Shown here: one piece after another, positions 42,845 to 54,739 of the stretch
Position numbering within the stretch: position 1 is the first letter of the stretch
Layout of the letters: each line of letters begins with the position of its first letter
Origin: Meconema thalassinum
Lineage: Eukaryota > Arthropoda > Insecta > Orthoptera > Tettigoniidae
Reading direction: 5' to 3'
Assembly: GCA_946902985.2 (NCBI GenBank)
Contig: OX336396.1
Location: 237,724,297-237,788,296 of the forward strand
Length of the DNA stretch: 64,000 bases
Notes under the pieces: generated by a model
Told to the model about the DNA's origin: nothing
What the model saw: the letters and a program-made list of their open reading frames with translations, nothing else
The model's database searches: none
Position numbers and translations under genes: made by a program

Positions 42845-45227
42845 TGAACCCGAGGGGGTCAAGCTGACTGATATCGAACGTGGATCTCAGAGACTGCGAT
42901 CTCAGAATAAAGGTTCCACCAGGGAACGAACCCGAGATCTGTTGAGGGAGTTTCATTGTAAAAAAAAACCTAGAGGAAAGTGTATATTTAATCACTGGTG
43001 TGATTTCAGTTGATAATGACATTATTTATTAAAATAATGCAGGGAAAAGGAGCGGAATACAGCATTATTGGACTACGTGGAGTAGGCTATGCTGGACTTA
43101 GAACGCAGAAGTAGAGAATTTGACGTTTTACTAATAGGCCCAGAATAGTAGGAGGAGACTCTTGGAGCCGTGTCAATCTCGCTGACCTAGTTAAGTCGTC
43201 TGGAAGAGGTTGGGGGGTTGAATAATGACCAGGTTCTTCCCCGTTTGAGAAGGAAAATGGGAGTGGGATGAGAAGATCCCAAGGAAAATCATTGATTACT
43301 CGTAATTGGAGCAATGCAATGACATGAGAGTTGCACACAGGTGAATCTTTAGCCAGGAGGCTAATTTTAGAGCCTTTAATCTGCGAAATTGTTGCATATT
43401 TAATGGAGTGCGTTGGGACACAGGACGATGGATGTTCGCGGCTGGGTTTGACGATGTCGCCAGGGATTCCCACTGAAACCGCATCCCCAAGCCATGGGAA
43501 AAGCAATTAATATTAATTAATTGGCCGATCGATCCTTCAGCACGCAGATAGTTCTGGGATCAGTGAAGAAAAAGGAACCCGATGAGCATGGTTTCGAGAC
43601 CAGAATCACGCTGGGAGAGGAGTTGAGATAGCGCGGGAAATTTAGCTCTACTTTTTGTGTGAAACCAATATAAGGGAGTTGACCCTTAGCAGTAGACAGT
43701 CGTTGTCAGACAGTCGGGGACAGTAGCAGTTGTTTTTGAACAGACTCGAGCGCGGAACGTATGTCGGTCCGGCTCAGGAAAGGACGCTCAAACAAAGATT
43801 TGAACATTTGAGTGTTGACCATTATATTCACCGCACATCGTAATGCACCAAGTGAGAAGATAATCATGCATGGTCATGAAATAATAAGAAGTACGGTAAT
43901 CAACGAACGTTATCGTGTGAAATGCGTATTATCGAAGTCAAGGAAGGAGGCCCGGACTTCAACTTGGGAAGCCGCGCAGTAAAACCTTTAGAAGGCTTTA
44001 TTAAGGAAAGGCGTGCTGCAGGTGATGTCAGCAGAACGAACAATGGTTTGTGTTCACATAGGAAGTACCGTGTGATATAAGTTGCAGAACTATTGAAGGT
44101 AATAAGCTGTGTAAAAAATATGTACAATGTTAAGCGCAGTGTATAATGTATTGACTGGTTATACATGTCTTATTACGCTGGAATGCGCTGGGAGAAACTT
44201 TACGAAGCATTTGGTAATGTCTTAAGAATACCAAATAGTAACGCTTAGGACGGAAATTAGCATATTTATGCAAAGCAGGAAATTTTCCGTAGGATTATTG
44301 ATAGACTGTTGGTGAATTCCGGAGGCAGATGAACCAGACTTTCAATCAGGAGTTGGTAGAAGCATGGAAGATGCCGTCGACGCCTGCAATTCTGATATTT
44401 TGCCGGGGAATTTCAACCAATGAAAAGTGTAAAAAGTGACGTGTGTTATGTGTAAATAATATGTGAAAAATCTTTTAAAGTAATGGTAGAATAAGTGTCA
44501 TAAAGTGTCATGTGTTTTGGAAGCAATAGCTTCTTTATAGAAATGAAAAGTGCCGTGCGGTTGGTGAGAGAAATGTATCATAAAATGTGTATACTCAAGA
44601 TGCAAATGTCGCACTAAATCTGCATATGGCAGGCGACCCGGAAGGATATAAGTGGTTGGAGCCACCATGATGAGCCTATATATGTGAGTACCCCACAAAT
44701 TATGATTATGTAGAAGTATAGGCCACTGCATGTAATGTGATTTCAGAGTTATAAAGATACCAGTAAAAATCAGTATTAGGAGGTAGACCCTCCAGGTTTA
44801 ATCATTATTGTGTTGATTTTAGTAGAGTTGAGATGTTGTTACATCAGTGAGTGGATTAATCGCTACCACTATTAATAAAATGGCAAATCAGTTATGTAAA
44901 CGTAACGTAACGAACGCGGTTGTTCGATTTTTAAGATGGTTAAGTTGTGTCGGATTTTGGTAATTTATGTCAGTAAGAATAATAATAATAATAATGAATA
45001 ATAAAATGCATGAATGAATACATCAGGAAAAATGTGGTAAGCAAGAAATATTTACGCTAATTGGAAGACTTATCGATCTAAGCAGTAAGATTATACAGTT
45101 AGATTACATTAAGGGATTGAGAAAAGAGTTTAATATCGGAATATATTGCATTAATGGGAATATAATTATGCAAGGAAATGGAAATACTTTCTAGTGAATT
45201 GAATTTGCAGCTTGTGTAAAAGCTTAT

Positions 45228-46462
45228 TGGCAACTCCAGCTATCTGATATGACATCTAGCGGTAAAAATAAGAAACTTACCAAGTAGGGTACATTTGTCA
45301 CGTGGTGACTGTTTGTATATGGTTTCTTGTATTGGTAAACTGATCGTGGTAAATTGTTCGTGTCTTTATACATAAGTAATAAGTTTTACTCGTGGATAGA
45401 GTGAAAAATGAGTAAAAGCAAAGTGTATTGCTCAGTTTACGTTTGTAAGTCGATGTATAAGAGGGCTGCGGACATACGTTTTCATCACTTTCCAAAAGAT
45501 GCAAATAGCAATAGCCGAAATGTGATGATATCTAATAATACCTAATACCTAATAATAATACCTTTCCACCCCGGGAAGGATCTAACACTTGTCGAGATAG
45601 ACAGACAGAAGACCTGCGACGTAAAGCCAGCGAAGGTTATTGAGTTTAAAAACAGCTGTTACGATGGGCGCGCTGGTAAGATTGAAGTTACTTAAATAAT
45701 TAATTATTGGCTGCTTGGTAGGGAGAAGGGATGAGTTTAACTTGTATTAAAACTCGGGGGGCGACAGGAATTGCTTGATTTGGATGGTTAAAAGGTGGGT
45801 TTGGTGTTGAATATTTGAATGGTAGCGGAATCACTCATTCTACAATGCCCACGGGGAGGCAAATTAGGCCTATATGACTCGTAGTGGAATAGCTCGAATA
45901 TCGAAGAACTTAGCGATTACGAGGTGTAGGCTTGGCGGAAAGGCTGGCTGATCATCAGTTTGACATCAATTCACGATATAAGTCGGAGCTTGGAACAGTG
46001 GCGTCTGGTTTGCGTGGATGCTAGTCTCGGAATGATAAAAGTAGCACAGCTTCGGTGTGTTATTTATTTGTTTATGTACCGTATTTCTCTATTTGAATGT
46101 CCTGGGCGTTGACTCAGGATCGACATTTAGATTATATTGCGCATAATAGTACCGAAATAATGTCCAAAGTGTAGCCCTGTGTAAATTTGAATCAGCTGAT
46201 CTATATCACCCATAAAAACTGATGCTTGATAATATGCAAATGACACCAAAAAATCCAGTGGAACACACAAATTAGATCACGTGTATCGCACAGTTATACA
46301 TATATACAATTAAAAATAACACTGTCATTACTTTAGAGACCATATTTACTGATTATAACCGAAAAATAAAAAGTGTTCCATATCAAACGCGTGTTATTGA
46401 GTATTTTAAACCCTACTTATTCAGACCGACCGCAGCGCCCCAAGTGTTAGTTTGAGTTGCCA
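45228..46462 (+). mobile_element. THAP-fragment DNA transposon in LTR2 (1235 bp)
   Basis: Same length, ends and AT flanks (45226-45227, 46463-46464) as the copy in LTR1. It was inherited with the LTR and does not represent a second insertion. The THAP fragment begins at 45408. Confidence 0.8.
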
Positions 46463-47426
46463 ATAGAGTAATTGATAGATTTCTCTTAATAATTAACGGA
46501 CGAAGATTATAACATTAGGTCATGGAACCAGGTATTCTATTCGACGTATGAAATCTCGTATGCCGTGGGTATACTGGGATATGTGCTTTGTGCCAGAGTG
46601 TAATTAGTGTTGGACCCTAACTCTGATGATGGATATGGAATGTTCCGGGTTCGAATCCTGTGATAGGTGAGAGGAGAACGTTGGACACCTCTGCATTCTA
46701 TCTGATCGCCCGAGAACTTATTATTGAGTGATTCGGCTCTTGTGAAGCGAATCTTATGACGCCAGCATGTGGGCTGACCGCAGCATTTATTTAAGATACC
46801 GGTTATCCTACTAGACCAATGTTTTTATGAATCTCGTGCCTTCATGTTGAAATGGACCGATTTGGTGCCAGTTATTATATCCTCAGGGTAGGAATAAATG
46901 TTAAAGCTCATCCAATACCTATTTGCATAATATTCAGTTTAAATCCATTGAGATATGTGTGTCACTGTGACCACGGTATTGTCTTTAAAAATAGTAATAC
47001 TGCTTGGAGAGATGAAGTCCAGGAATCAGGGAGACAAGGGTCGGTTTACAGCTGTGAACAACCCCTACTCCGTTCCATTGTATACAGACAGCTCCAAGGG
47101 GCTGGGTCGCTAAACGTACCATGAAGGCTAGCGTTTTGAGAGGAAAGATTTAAGACCTTGCTTGCATTGAAAGAAACATTGTTATAGTGAGTAATGAAGT
47201 CATGTGGTTTAAGAACACATTGGTAATTATAGATCACCCTGATGGTTCATGTTTTTAGCAATCTAACGAATGGTTGGAGGTTGCATTTATTACTGTCACT
47301 GACAACTTTTTCAGAAGTTGGTTACATAACGCCACAGGCTACGCGCGCAAGGGTAGTTTAATAGTACCGTCCGACACAGCGTTAACTAAAGTTTTAAGAT
47401 GAAATCACAACGGCATGCAGTGGAGC

Positions 47427-47437
47427 TATATAAATAG
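47427..47437 (+). promoter_or_regulatory. LTR2 TATA box
   Basis: TATATAAATAG, 585 bases before the LTR end. If it is used, U3 is about 4.6 kb and R plus U5 about 0.55 kb. It is the promoter that would drive gypsy copy 2. Confidence 0.6.
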
Positions 47438-48021
47438 AGGAAGTGTAGGGGTAGCTTTACGTAATTATGGGGTTGCACATAGATTGTTGTGCAACACCTG
47501 AATAGGCTAATGCATGTAAAGCATTTGGTGGGAAGAGAAAGATCAAACACACACGGCACACATAATGGTCAAATTAAGACGAGGTTTAAGGAATAAGTAA
47601 TTTTGTGAAATTAAAGAAGTCACATTGGATGACAGAAGAATTACAGTACAGTTTGTTTCTGAAGTTGTATGTGCATCAGCGCACTAGAGTGAATTGTAAA
47701 GTTGAGATAAGGGTAAAGGTTTGAGTTATGATATGAGTTTATTATGAAGATATTATGTTAATATTAGTGGATTGTGGAAGTAATATTTTTGTTTGATTTT
47801 GTTTTATGTTTGTTGGGATTGTTTTATTTGTTTGAAGCCATGATTTTATTACTGAATTTAAGTCTTAGAATAGAGTTGTGCCTTATCATTGTAGAGTTGA
47901 TACCTTTTAGTTTCAAATCCAAAATATGCAACTGCTCAATGGGGGAACGGTACACGCCCGAGTCCTGATGCTAGCTGGAGGCGGAAGCATATTTTCCATA
48001 GAGATTACTCACATGGGTACA

Positions 48022-48040
48022 TGGAAATTGATGTCTTGTA
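48022..48040 (+). promoter_or_regulatory. Primer-binding site position, gypsy copy 2
   Basis: TGGAAATTGATGTC directly after LTR2, identical to copy 1 except for one T for C (tcttgta against tcctgta). Confidence 0.5.
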
Positions 48041-48701
48041 CAGTGATTTGAGCTATAGGTACAACTAAAGTCGGTCTAGATTTAGTGCACACAACTCTAT
48101 TAAGGTAACAATTAACGTGAATTAGGGGATGACCGCGCCTAACCATAGCTAAGCTCCGATACAAACAATATAAATTTTGATAAACACACGTACATGCTTA
48201 TTTTATTTATCATGTCGCCCGTGTGTGGGCAAAGCATGAACCGTATTTTATTTATCATGGCGAGACCCAAGTGGTGCATTCGACAGTACAACTGAGACCT
48301 TGGATGGTTGCTCCAATGTCTTAACGAGGACACTCTCCCCTGATATGATATTTCATTTATCATGGCGCCCAGGTTTGTGGAGCTTATGGGAGTTAGGGAA
48401 ACCCCATCGATTTTTTATGGTATTTCGTGGGGAAAACCATAGTAATCATTTTTTTTGGCCTCAAACTGTGTTTGAGTGATTTTTGAGTTCAGTAGGCTTT
48501 TGATGTAACGCGAATCTCTCTATTGAGATGAGAATTACCCAAGGATACGAGCGCTACATACCAAATCCACAATTTATCATAAAATTAACAGGTTTTGTAC
48601 GATCTTACAATATGTGTACACTGTTTGGTGTCTCACTTCAAAACGTATCCACACATGTTTCCAGGAAGCCTGCCTGCATCTCAAAGTGTATTATTGTAAA
48701 A

Positions 48702-49301
48702 ATGTCAGGCACAGAGGAGATTTTGCAGGTTATTGCAGGGTTAAGACTGCATTTTGACGCTGTGAATGAACGGAACAAGCTGGAAGCTAAGGCTTTCCAG
48801 GATGGAATAACCACTCGTTTAGATGCCAATCAGGAGGCAATTAATGCCAATCAGGTTGAATTGAGTAATCGGTTAGATGCCAATCAGCCGGCAATGAATG
48901 CAAATAAGGCTGAATTAAATGATAAGTTAGGTCAAATGCAGGAAACGATTAAGACCGAAGTAACAGAAACTGTTGTAAGCATTATATCAGAAATGCAGGT
49001 TAAAACAGATAAACGTTTCGAGGCTATAGAAGCCAAGCTCGAAAGTAATTTACAAGCGTGTAAGCATGCGCAGGATGAAACCAACAGTAGGTTAGATGCG
49101 CTGTCTAATGACATTAAGGATATTCAAATCCAAAATGAGGCGAATCTCGAACGCCAAGCGAAACAGTTTTCAGAATTTACGAGAACGGTAGATCAGAGGT
49201 TAGAAGAGAACGACTCTAAATGGGACCAGAAATTGAAAAGCTATGCCAGAGCAATTAACGGTGATCTCAAGAAACAGGATCAGAACATATTAGATCAATG
49301 A
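48702..49301 (+). CDS. gag: Gypsy copy 2 Gag, N-terminal coiled-coil part
   Basis: Starts MSGTEEILQVIAG and corresponds to 36788-37405 minus an 18-base repeat expansion. Coiled coil throughout. It ends at the same TGA (49299, context CAA TGA CAG), with the frame open directly after it. The shared stop shows that the lesion or signal predates the split of the two copies. Confidence 0.75.
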   Translation: MSGTEEILQVIAGLRLHFDAVNERNKLEAKAFQDGITTRLDANQEAINANQVELSNRLDANQPAMNANKAELNDKLGQMQETIKTEVTETVVSIISEMQVKTDKRFEAIEAKLESNLQACKHAQDETNSRLDALSNDIKDIQIQNEANLERQAKQFSEFTRTVDQRLEENDSKWDQKLKSYARAINGDLKKQDQNILDQ

Positions 49302-50084
49302 CAGGAAATAAGCGAGATTAAGGCTATCGCTAATGAAAGTAAAGAGCTGGTAAGCAACTTGAAAGGTCAGATGAGCAAAGTTCATCAAGAACTGGACCAA
49401 GTTCAAAGTGACATTGTTGTAGTTAACAAAAGGCAAGAGGAGAATAGAGGTGAGATCATTAAGGTCCAGAATGAAATGTCGAAGGTTAATGGACACATTC
49501 GAGAGGAAATCAAAGGATTGAGAGAAGAACTCGAAGTGAGAGAAGGCCAGAAGACAGAGGCAAGCGACAAGACCCTTGCTCAAATTAAGGAAGATGTAGA
49601 GGATGAAATCTCCCATATCAAACAAAGCCTGAAAGAAGACAAGAAGAAAATATTTCAAGTGGCCGAGGAAAATCGAGATAGACTTACCAGAATCGAGAAG
49701 GAGGTAATTACTCGACTGGAAAGAGCGGAGATGCGCCACAATCAAATGGAGACTAGGATAATCGCACAGGAGGAAACCCTTATGAAAGATCCTAAGTCAA
49801 GTGAAGGCAGCATGGAAGATATGAGGAAAACAAGGTGGGCAGACTTAGAAACCCAATCTATAATCAGAAATGCTACAGGCCCAGGCGAAAGAACTTATAT
49901 GACGCCAGGTGCACCAGTTGCAGCATCAACGCCACATGAAAATGCTATGCACACCCAGGTGATAAACGTAATCAGGCCAAGCGAAGAGAAACCAAGGAAA
50001 TTCTCAGGTAGCCACTGTAATATGACACCAAAATATTGGTTGAAGGAAGTGTCTGAATATTTGAATGACGCGCGGATACCGTAA
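49302..50084 (+). pseudogene. gag: Gypsy copy 2 Gag segment between TGA and a private TAA
   Basis: Continues the Gag frame through the second coiled coil and into the capsid-like domain (KFSGSHCNMTPKYWLKEV). It stops at TAA (50082), where copy 1 has CAA, so one C-to-T change broke this copy. Upstream and downstream frames are the same. Confidence 0.85.
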
Positions 50085-53000
50085 GAGCGCAGGCTACGAG
50101 CCATTGAGAAATTAACAGAGGGAGAATGTGCATTATGGTTTAGCAGTTTCCGGTATACTTTCGATACTGTTGAGGAGTTTCGGGAGGCATTTTTGAAACG
50201 GTACTGGGATCCAGCCACACAGCAAAATTTGAGATTGGATTTGTATTCCAAAAGATACAGCACCAACAACCCAACGAAGTACGCAGAGTTTTTCATATCT
50301 CAAATGTGTAGGTTCAAAGAACTTGATCAAAAACCTAGCGAGCTGGAGCTATGTATTGCTATCGCCAAGCAGCTTCCATACGAGATCCAAAGACTGCTAA
50401 TCTCGGCAAATGCGAAAACTGCTATGGAAATGGAGACAGTTCTTAGACAACTGGACCTCACAACAGCCAATACGATGCGTCAGAATCGAACCGTGGAACA
50501 GGTACACGTGACCAACACGCAGACTGACCAACATCAAGCTCCAAGGAACAACAAAGCTACGAGCACTGAAACATTAGATTCCAACGGACGTCAATGGGAA
50601 CAGGAACCCAGAAGATGGCAGCCGAAGTACAAAGGGAATGCTAGTAGAGGAGGAAGAGGCCGAAATTCGTGGAATAAGCAGAATACCAGGGGTAGACCGT
50701 ACCAAAACAATGGAGGTAACAATGGCCAAGAAGGCAACAATAGAAATTGGAGACCCCAGGAAAGAAGAAGTAACTTCGACGACGAGGTAGAGGAACGATA
50801 TCACGCTTCATTGCGATACCTCGAGGAAAGGGGAGATGAGCCCCAGAAGCAACAAGTCCACTGGCAAGAAGTTATGCAGAACAGGACATCACCAGACAGA
50901 TATGGAGATGGAGCTAAGAGTTTGGAGGTACAGCGCAGCGAACAAGAGAGAAGAAATTCTAAGGGAACTGGCGCTATAGAAAAAAAAACTCCAAAATTAG
51001 GAGAGTTCGAGACTGATGGATGGAAGTCAGTTAACATCATCAATTGGATAGCCAAACCAGAAGAGCTAATCGAGGATACAGGAGGATCACAGGTCATGGT
51101 CAAGAGAGAATTGCCTATTATAATAGTAAGAGTGGCAGGATTAAAAATAAGAAGTCTGTTAGACACGGGTTCAACAGTGTGCGTTATGACACAAACTTTA
51201 TATAATGAAATAGCCCAGAGAGAGAATGTTTTGAAAATACCGATCTCTAGTGTCAAAACAAAAGGGGTAATTCCAGACAGAACGATGATATGTAAATATC
51301 AGGTATTCCTAGATTTACAGATAGGAGGCTCTATTTTCTCACAGAGTTTTCTATTAGTAAACAAACTGCCTTATAACCTACTTATTGGGGCAGAATTTAT
51401 AAGGGAATACAGAGTGATAATAGACCTAGCACAGGACAGGGTTATGTTCCATGTGAATGAGGAAGCCGAAGGCTTGGAGGTCGCACTCAATCAGAACGAA
51501 CCAGGGTCAGATGAACAAGTATGGCATTTATACAGAGACGTGGCGGATGAAGAAGTGTTAGCTATGGAGCAGTTAGAAGAAGAACTGAAAACACTAGCCA
51601 CAGACATGGAGAAAGATCTGGAACCCGAACTGGAAGAATATATTTCGGAAAAACTAGAAGAAGCAAAAATTGGGCTAAAAGAGAAGGAAAATTTAAGGAA
51701 ATTATTACTGGAACAGAAGGAAGTCTTTGATTCGAGACCTGGTCGTATAAAGAACTTCACTTATGCTTTTCAAGTCAGTGATTGGACACCATTTAGGCAG
51801 AAACCCTACCCTATAGCCGAAAAGCATTATGCCAAAGTGAAAGAGGTAATTCAGAAGATGTTGGAGGCCGGTGTTATTGAGAAGACACCTACGCCTTATG
51901 TAAGTCCATTGGTAATCGTACCTAAGACAGACGGAACTGTCAGAGTATGTCTGGACCTGAGACATTTAAATTTGAAGGTTATTCCGGAGTTTGACCAAGT
52001 GCCACCTATTAAAGAGATCCTCAGGAAGTTCAAAGGGAAGACCGTATTCACAAACTTGGATATCACTTCCAGTTTCCACCATCTTGAATTAGAGAAGAAA
52101 ACTAGTCTGTTGACAGGATTCATGTTTGATCAACACACATACACGTTTTTAAGGCTACCTTTTGGTTTGAAAACAGCTGGTTCAGCCCTGATAAGAGCGT
52201 TAGATCGCAATCTATCCGATGATGTGAAAGAGAGTACCATGAGATACGTAGACAACATTCTACTCACATCAGAATCTTTGGAGGAGCACATGAGAGACCT
52301 GAAGAAGTTGCTAGATGACCTTCGAGAAGCTAACTTTAAGGTTAATATCAAGAAATCGCACTTCTGTCAGAGGGAAGTTAAATTCCTAGGGCATGTTATT
52401 GATGCAAATGGAGTTAAGCCTAATCCAGATAAATTGGAGGTAATTCGAAATTTCCCTCGACCCACGAAAGTTAAGCACGTCCGACAGTATTTGGGAGTAA
52501 TTGGATTCTTTTCGAACCACTGCCCAAACTATACTACGACAGTAGCACCCCTGCAGGACCTATTGAAGAAAGGCGGCAGATGGAATTGGACGGAGCAATG
52601 TCAGGAAGCATTCGTGAGGTCAAAACAAATGCTTTTGGAATATGTGAAACTGGGATACCCGGATTATACCCAGAAATTCATCATACAGACGGATGCATCA
52701 CTTATTGGTATAGGAGCGATGCTATTCCAAGAAAATGTTGACCAGCCTGAAAAGAACGTTTTTATTGCCTTTATAAGTAGGAGGTTGAAAGCGCATGAGA
52801 AAAACTACACGATTACAGAGATAGAGTTGCTTGCAATTTTGTACGCGTTGCACTCATGGCATAAACTCGTGTATGGCTTTCAAATAGTCCTCAGAACAGA
52901 CCATAAAGCTTTAACATTTCTGTTAAAGACAGACTTGTCTAGCCAGAGGTTGACAAGATGGTCCCTGTATATTCAGCAATTCAATGTGGAAATAGAATAC

Positions 53001-54641
53001 TGTCCAGGGAAAGAGAATGTAATACCGGAAATATTAAGCCGTTACCCTAGAGAAGAGGAAGCGCTAGCTGTCCAGATTGAGAATCGAGATCAGAAGACGT
53101 TGGATGACTTGAGGAATCTTACCAACCTACAACGCGAAGACCCGTGGTTGAAGATGATGATCGATTACTTCGAGGGACGCTTAGCAAGGGGAACTGCAAT
53201 ATACAGAGAGGCAGAGGCATTGGCAACAGATTATGTATGGTATAATCAGATACTACACAAGTGGGATGATGTGGACCATACACGCCAAAGGATTGTTATT
53301 CCTGCATCCTTGCAGAGGAGATTGGTGTGGCTAGCACACAGAGCATTTGGACATCCCGGAATAGAAAAGATTACCGCTCTGTTGAAAGAAGCATTTACTT
53401 GGCCAAAGTTGAGAGAAACGGTGAGAAATGCTATTAGGACATGTGATTTGTGCCAAAGGGTAAAGCCAAATCCCTTTTTAATGAGACAACGACCTATCCC
53501 GTTGTTACCGGAGAAGCCAAGACAGCTAATGAGCATAGATAACTTTGGGCCACTGCCTAGAGCACGTAGAGGCAATAGACACATTTTTATAGCCATGGAT
53601 GTATTTTCAAAAATGGTAGTATTATGCCCCATACAGAAGACAAGTTCAAAGCAGGTATTGAAACGCCTGAAAGAGAGAGTTATTCCGATTCTTGGGAAGC
53701 CGGATAACATCCTCTCGGACCACGGGAGCAGCTTCACTAGTGCAGAATTTCGTCGAGAACTGGAGAATCTAGGAATTAGGCAGATTTTATCTACCATTCG
53801 CCATCCTGAGGCAAGTCCAGTTGAAAGAGTAATGAGAGAGATCCAGAAGTACATGAAGATCTACTGCTCTGAAGAGAATTGGCGTTGGATTGAGTTCCTT
53901 GAAGTAATTGAATACTGTATAAATAATACTGTACATGAGGCGACAGGTCAGGTTCCCGTGACTCTACATTTGGATCAGAGACCGGAGAGACCGTGGACTG
54001 GTGTTATTCCATTACCAGTAGACGCACAGCCAGGACGAGAATTGAGGATCCAACGAACCTTCGAATTTCTCCAAGCACAGGCGGAGAGACGTCAGAGGAG
54101 AAATCGTGCGAAGAGGTATCACAGACCGCTTCTCGTCGGCGAAAGAGTTTTAGTCAGGAGACCAGCCAGTTCAGATCCAGGGGCAAGGAAGTATAAGAAG
54201 TTCATTTTCGGTTATCACGGCCCGTTCGAGGTGATTAGAGACCTACAAAACAATGCATACAGAATAAGGCATTTAGAAACAGGAAACGAGGTCGTTATGA
54301 ATGCAGCCAATTTAAAAAATTACCATTCGACAGAAGAATTTGACGAACAAGAAGAAGTATTAGCAGCACACACCCAACTGAACGTGGATAGCGAAGTCAG
54401 CCAGGCAGTCAGACCTGAAAGTCCACGTGGCGAGACGGAACGAGAAGCCGACAGCTTGCCCAGTGTAAGGGACAAACAACAAGAATGCCAGTGCCTGCGA
54501 GAACTTTACAAAGAAATGGTCGAAGCGGCAAGGGAAGTTGAGGCCATAAATGAAGCCCTCCGTCAAGAGAATGAACAGCTTAGAGCTGAGCGCAGTGTGG
54601 AAGGGGAGCTAGACAAACCTACTCGCAGCCAGACGAGGTGA
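50085..54641 (+). pseudogene. pol: Gypsy copy 2 Gag C-terminus plus complete Pol, one frame
   Basis: Open from the codon after the TAA to 54641. It carries the rest of the capsid domain (the ATG at 50193 is internal), the RG/N-rich nucleocapsid-like tail, protease (LLDTGST near 51155), RT (YVDN at 52245-52256), RNase H, integrase HHCC (near 53335-53455) and DDE residues (SIDNFGP, ILSDHGSSF, PVERVMREIQ), and the GPF module. The A-run here has nine As, so Gag and Pol are fused without a frameshift. The element family therefore appears to make a single Gag-Pol. RNase H ends VIPEILSRYP, with Glu where VxDALSR has Asp. Confidence 0.9.
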
Positions 54642-54739
54642 AGGACACCTAATGTAAACACAGACAGTGGTAGGCAGTCAGCTGGTTACTTACAGAAAGT
54701 CACTTGCAATTGACTTCTATAAGTTTTGCAAGGGGAATA

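Larger units (their letters stand above)
42845..48021 (+). repeat. LTR2 (middle LTR, recombinant)
   Basis: 5177 bases, TGAACCC to GGGTACA. It includes the 1235-bp THAP transposon (45228-46462) but no LINE. In its first ~1.25 kb it mostly shares LTR3's bases, and after that mostly LTR1's, with the switch between about 44092 and 44286. It serves as 3' LTR of copy 1 and 5' LTR of copy 2. Confidence 0.92.
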
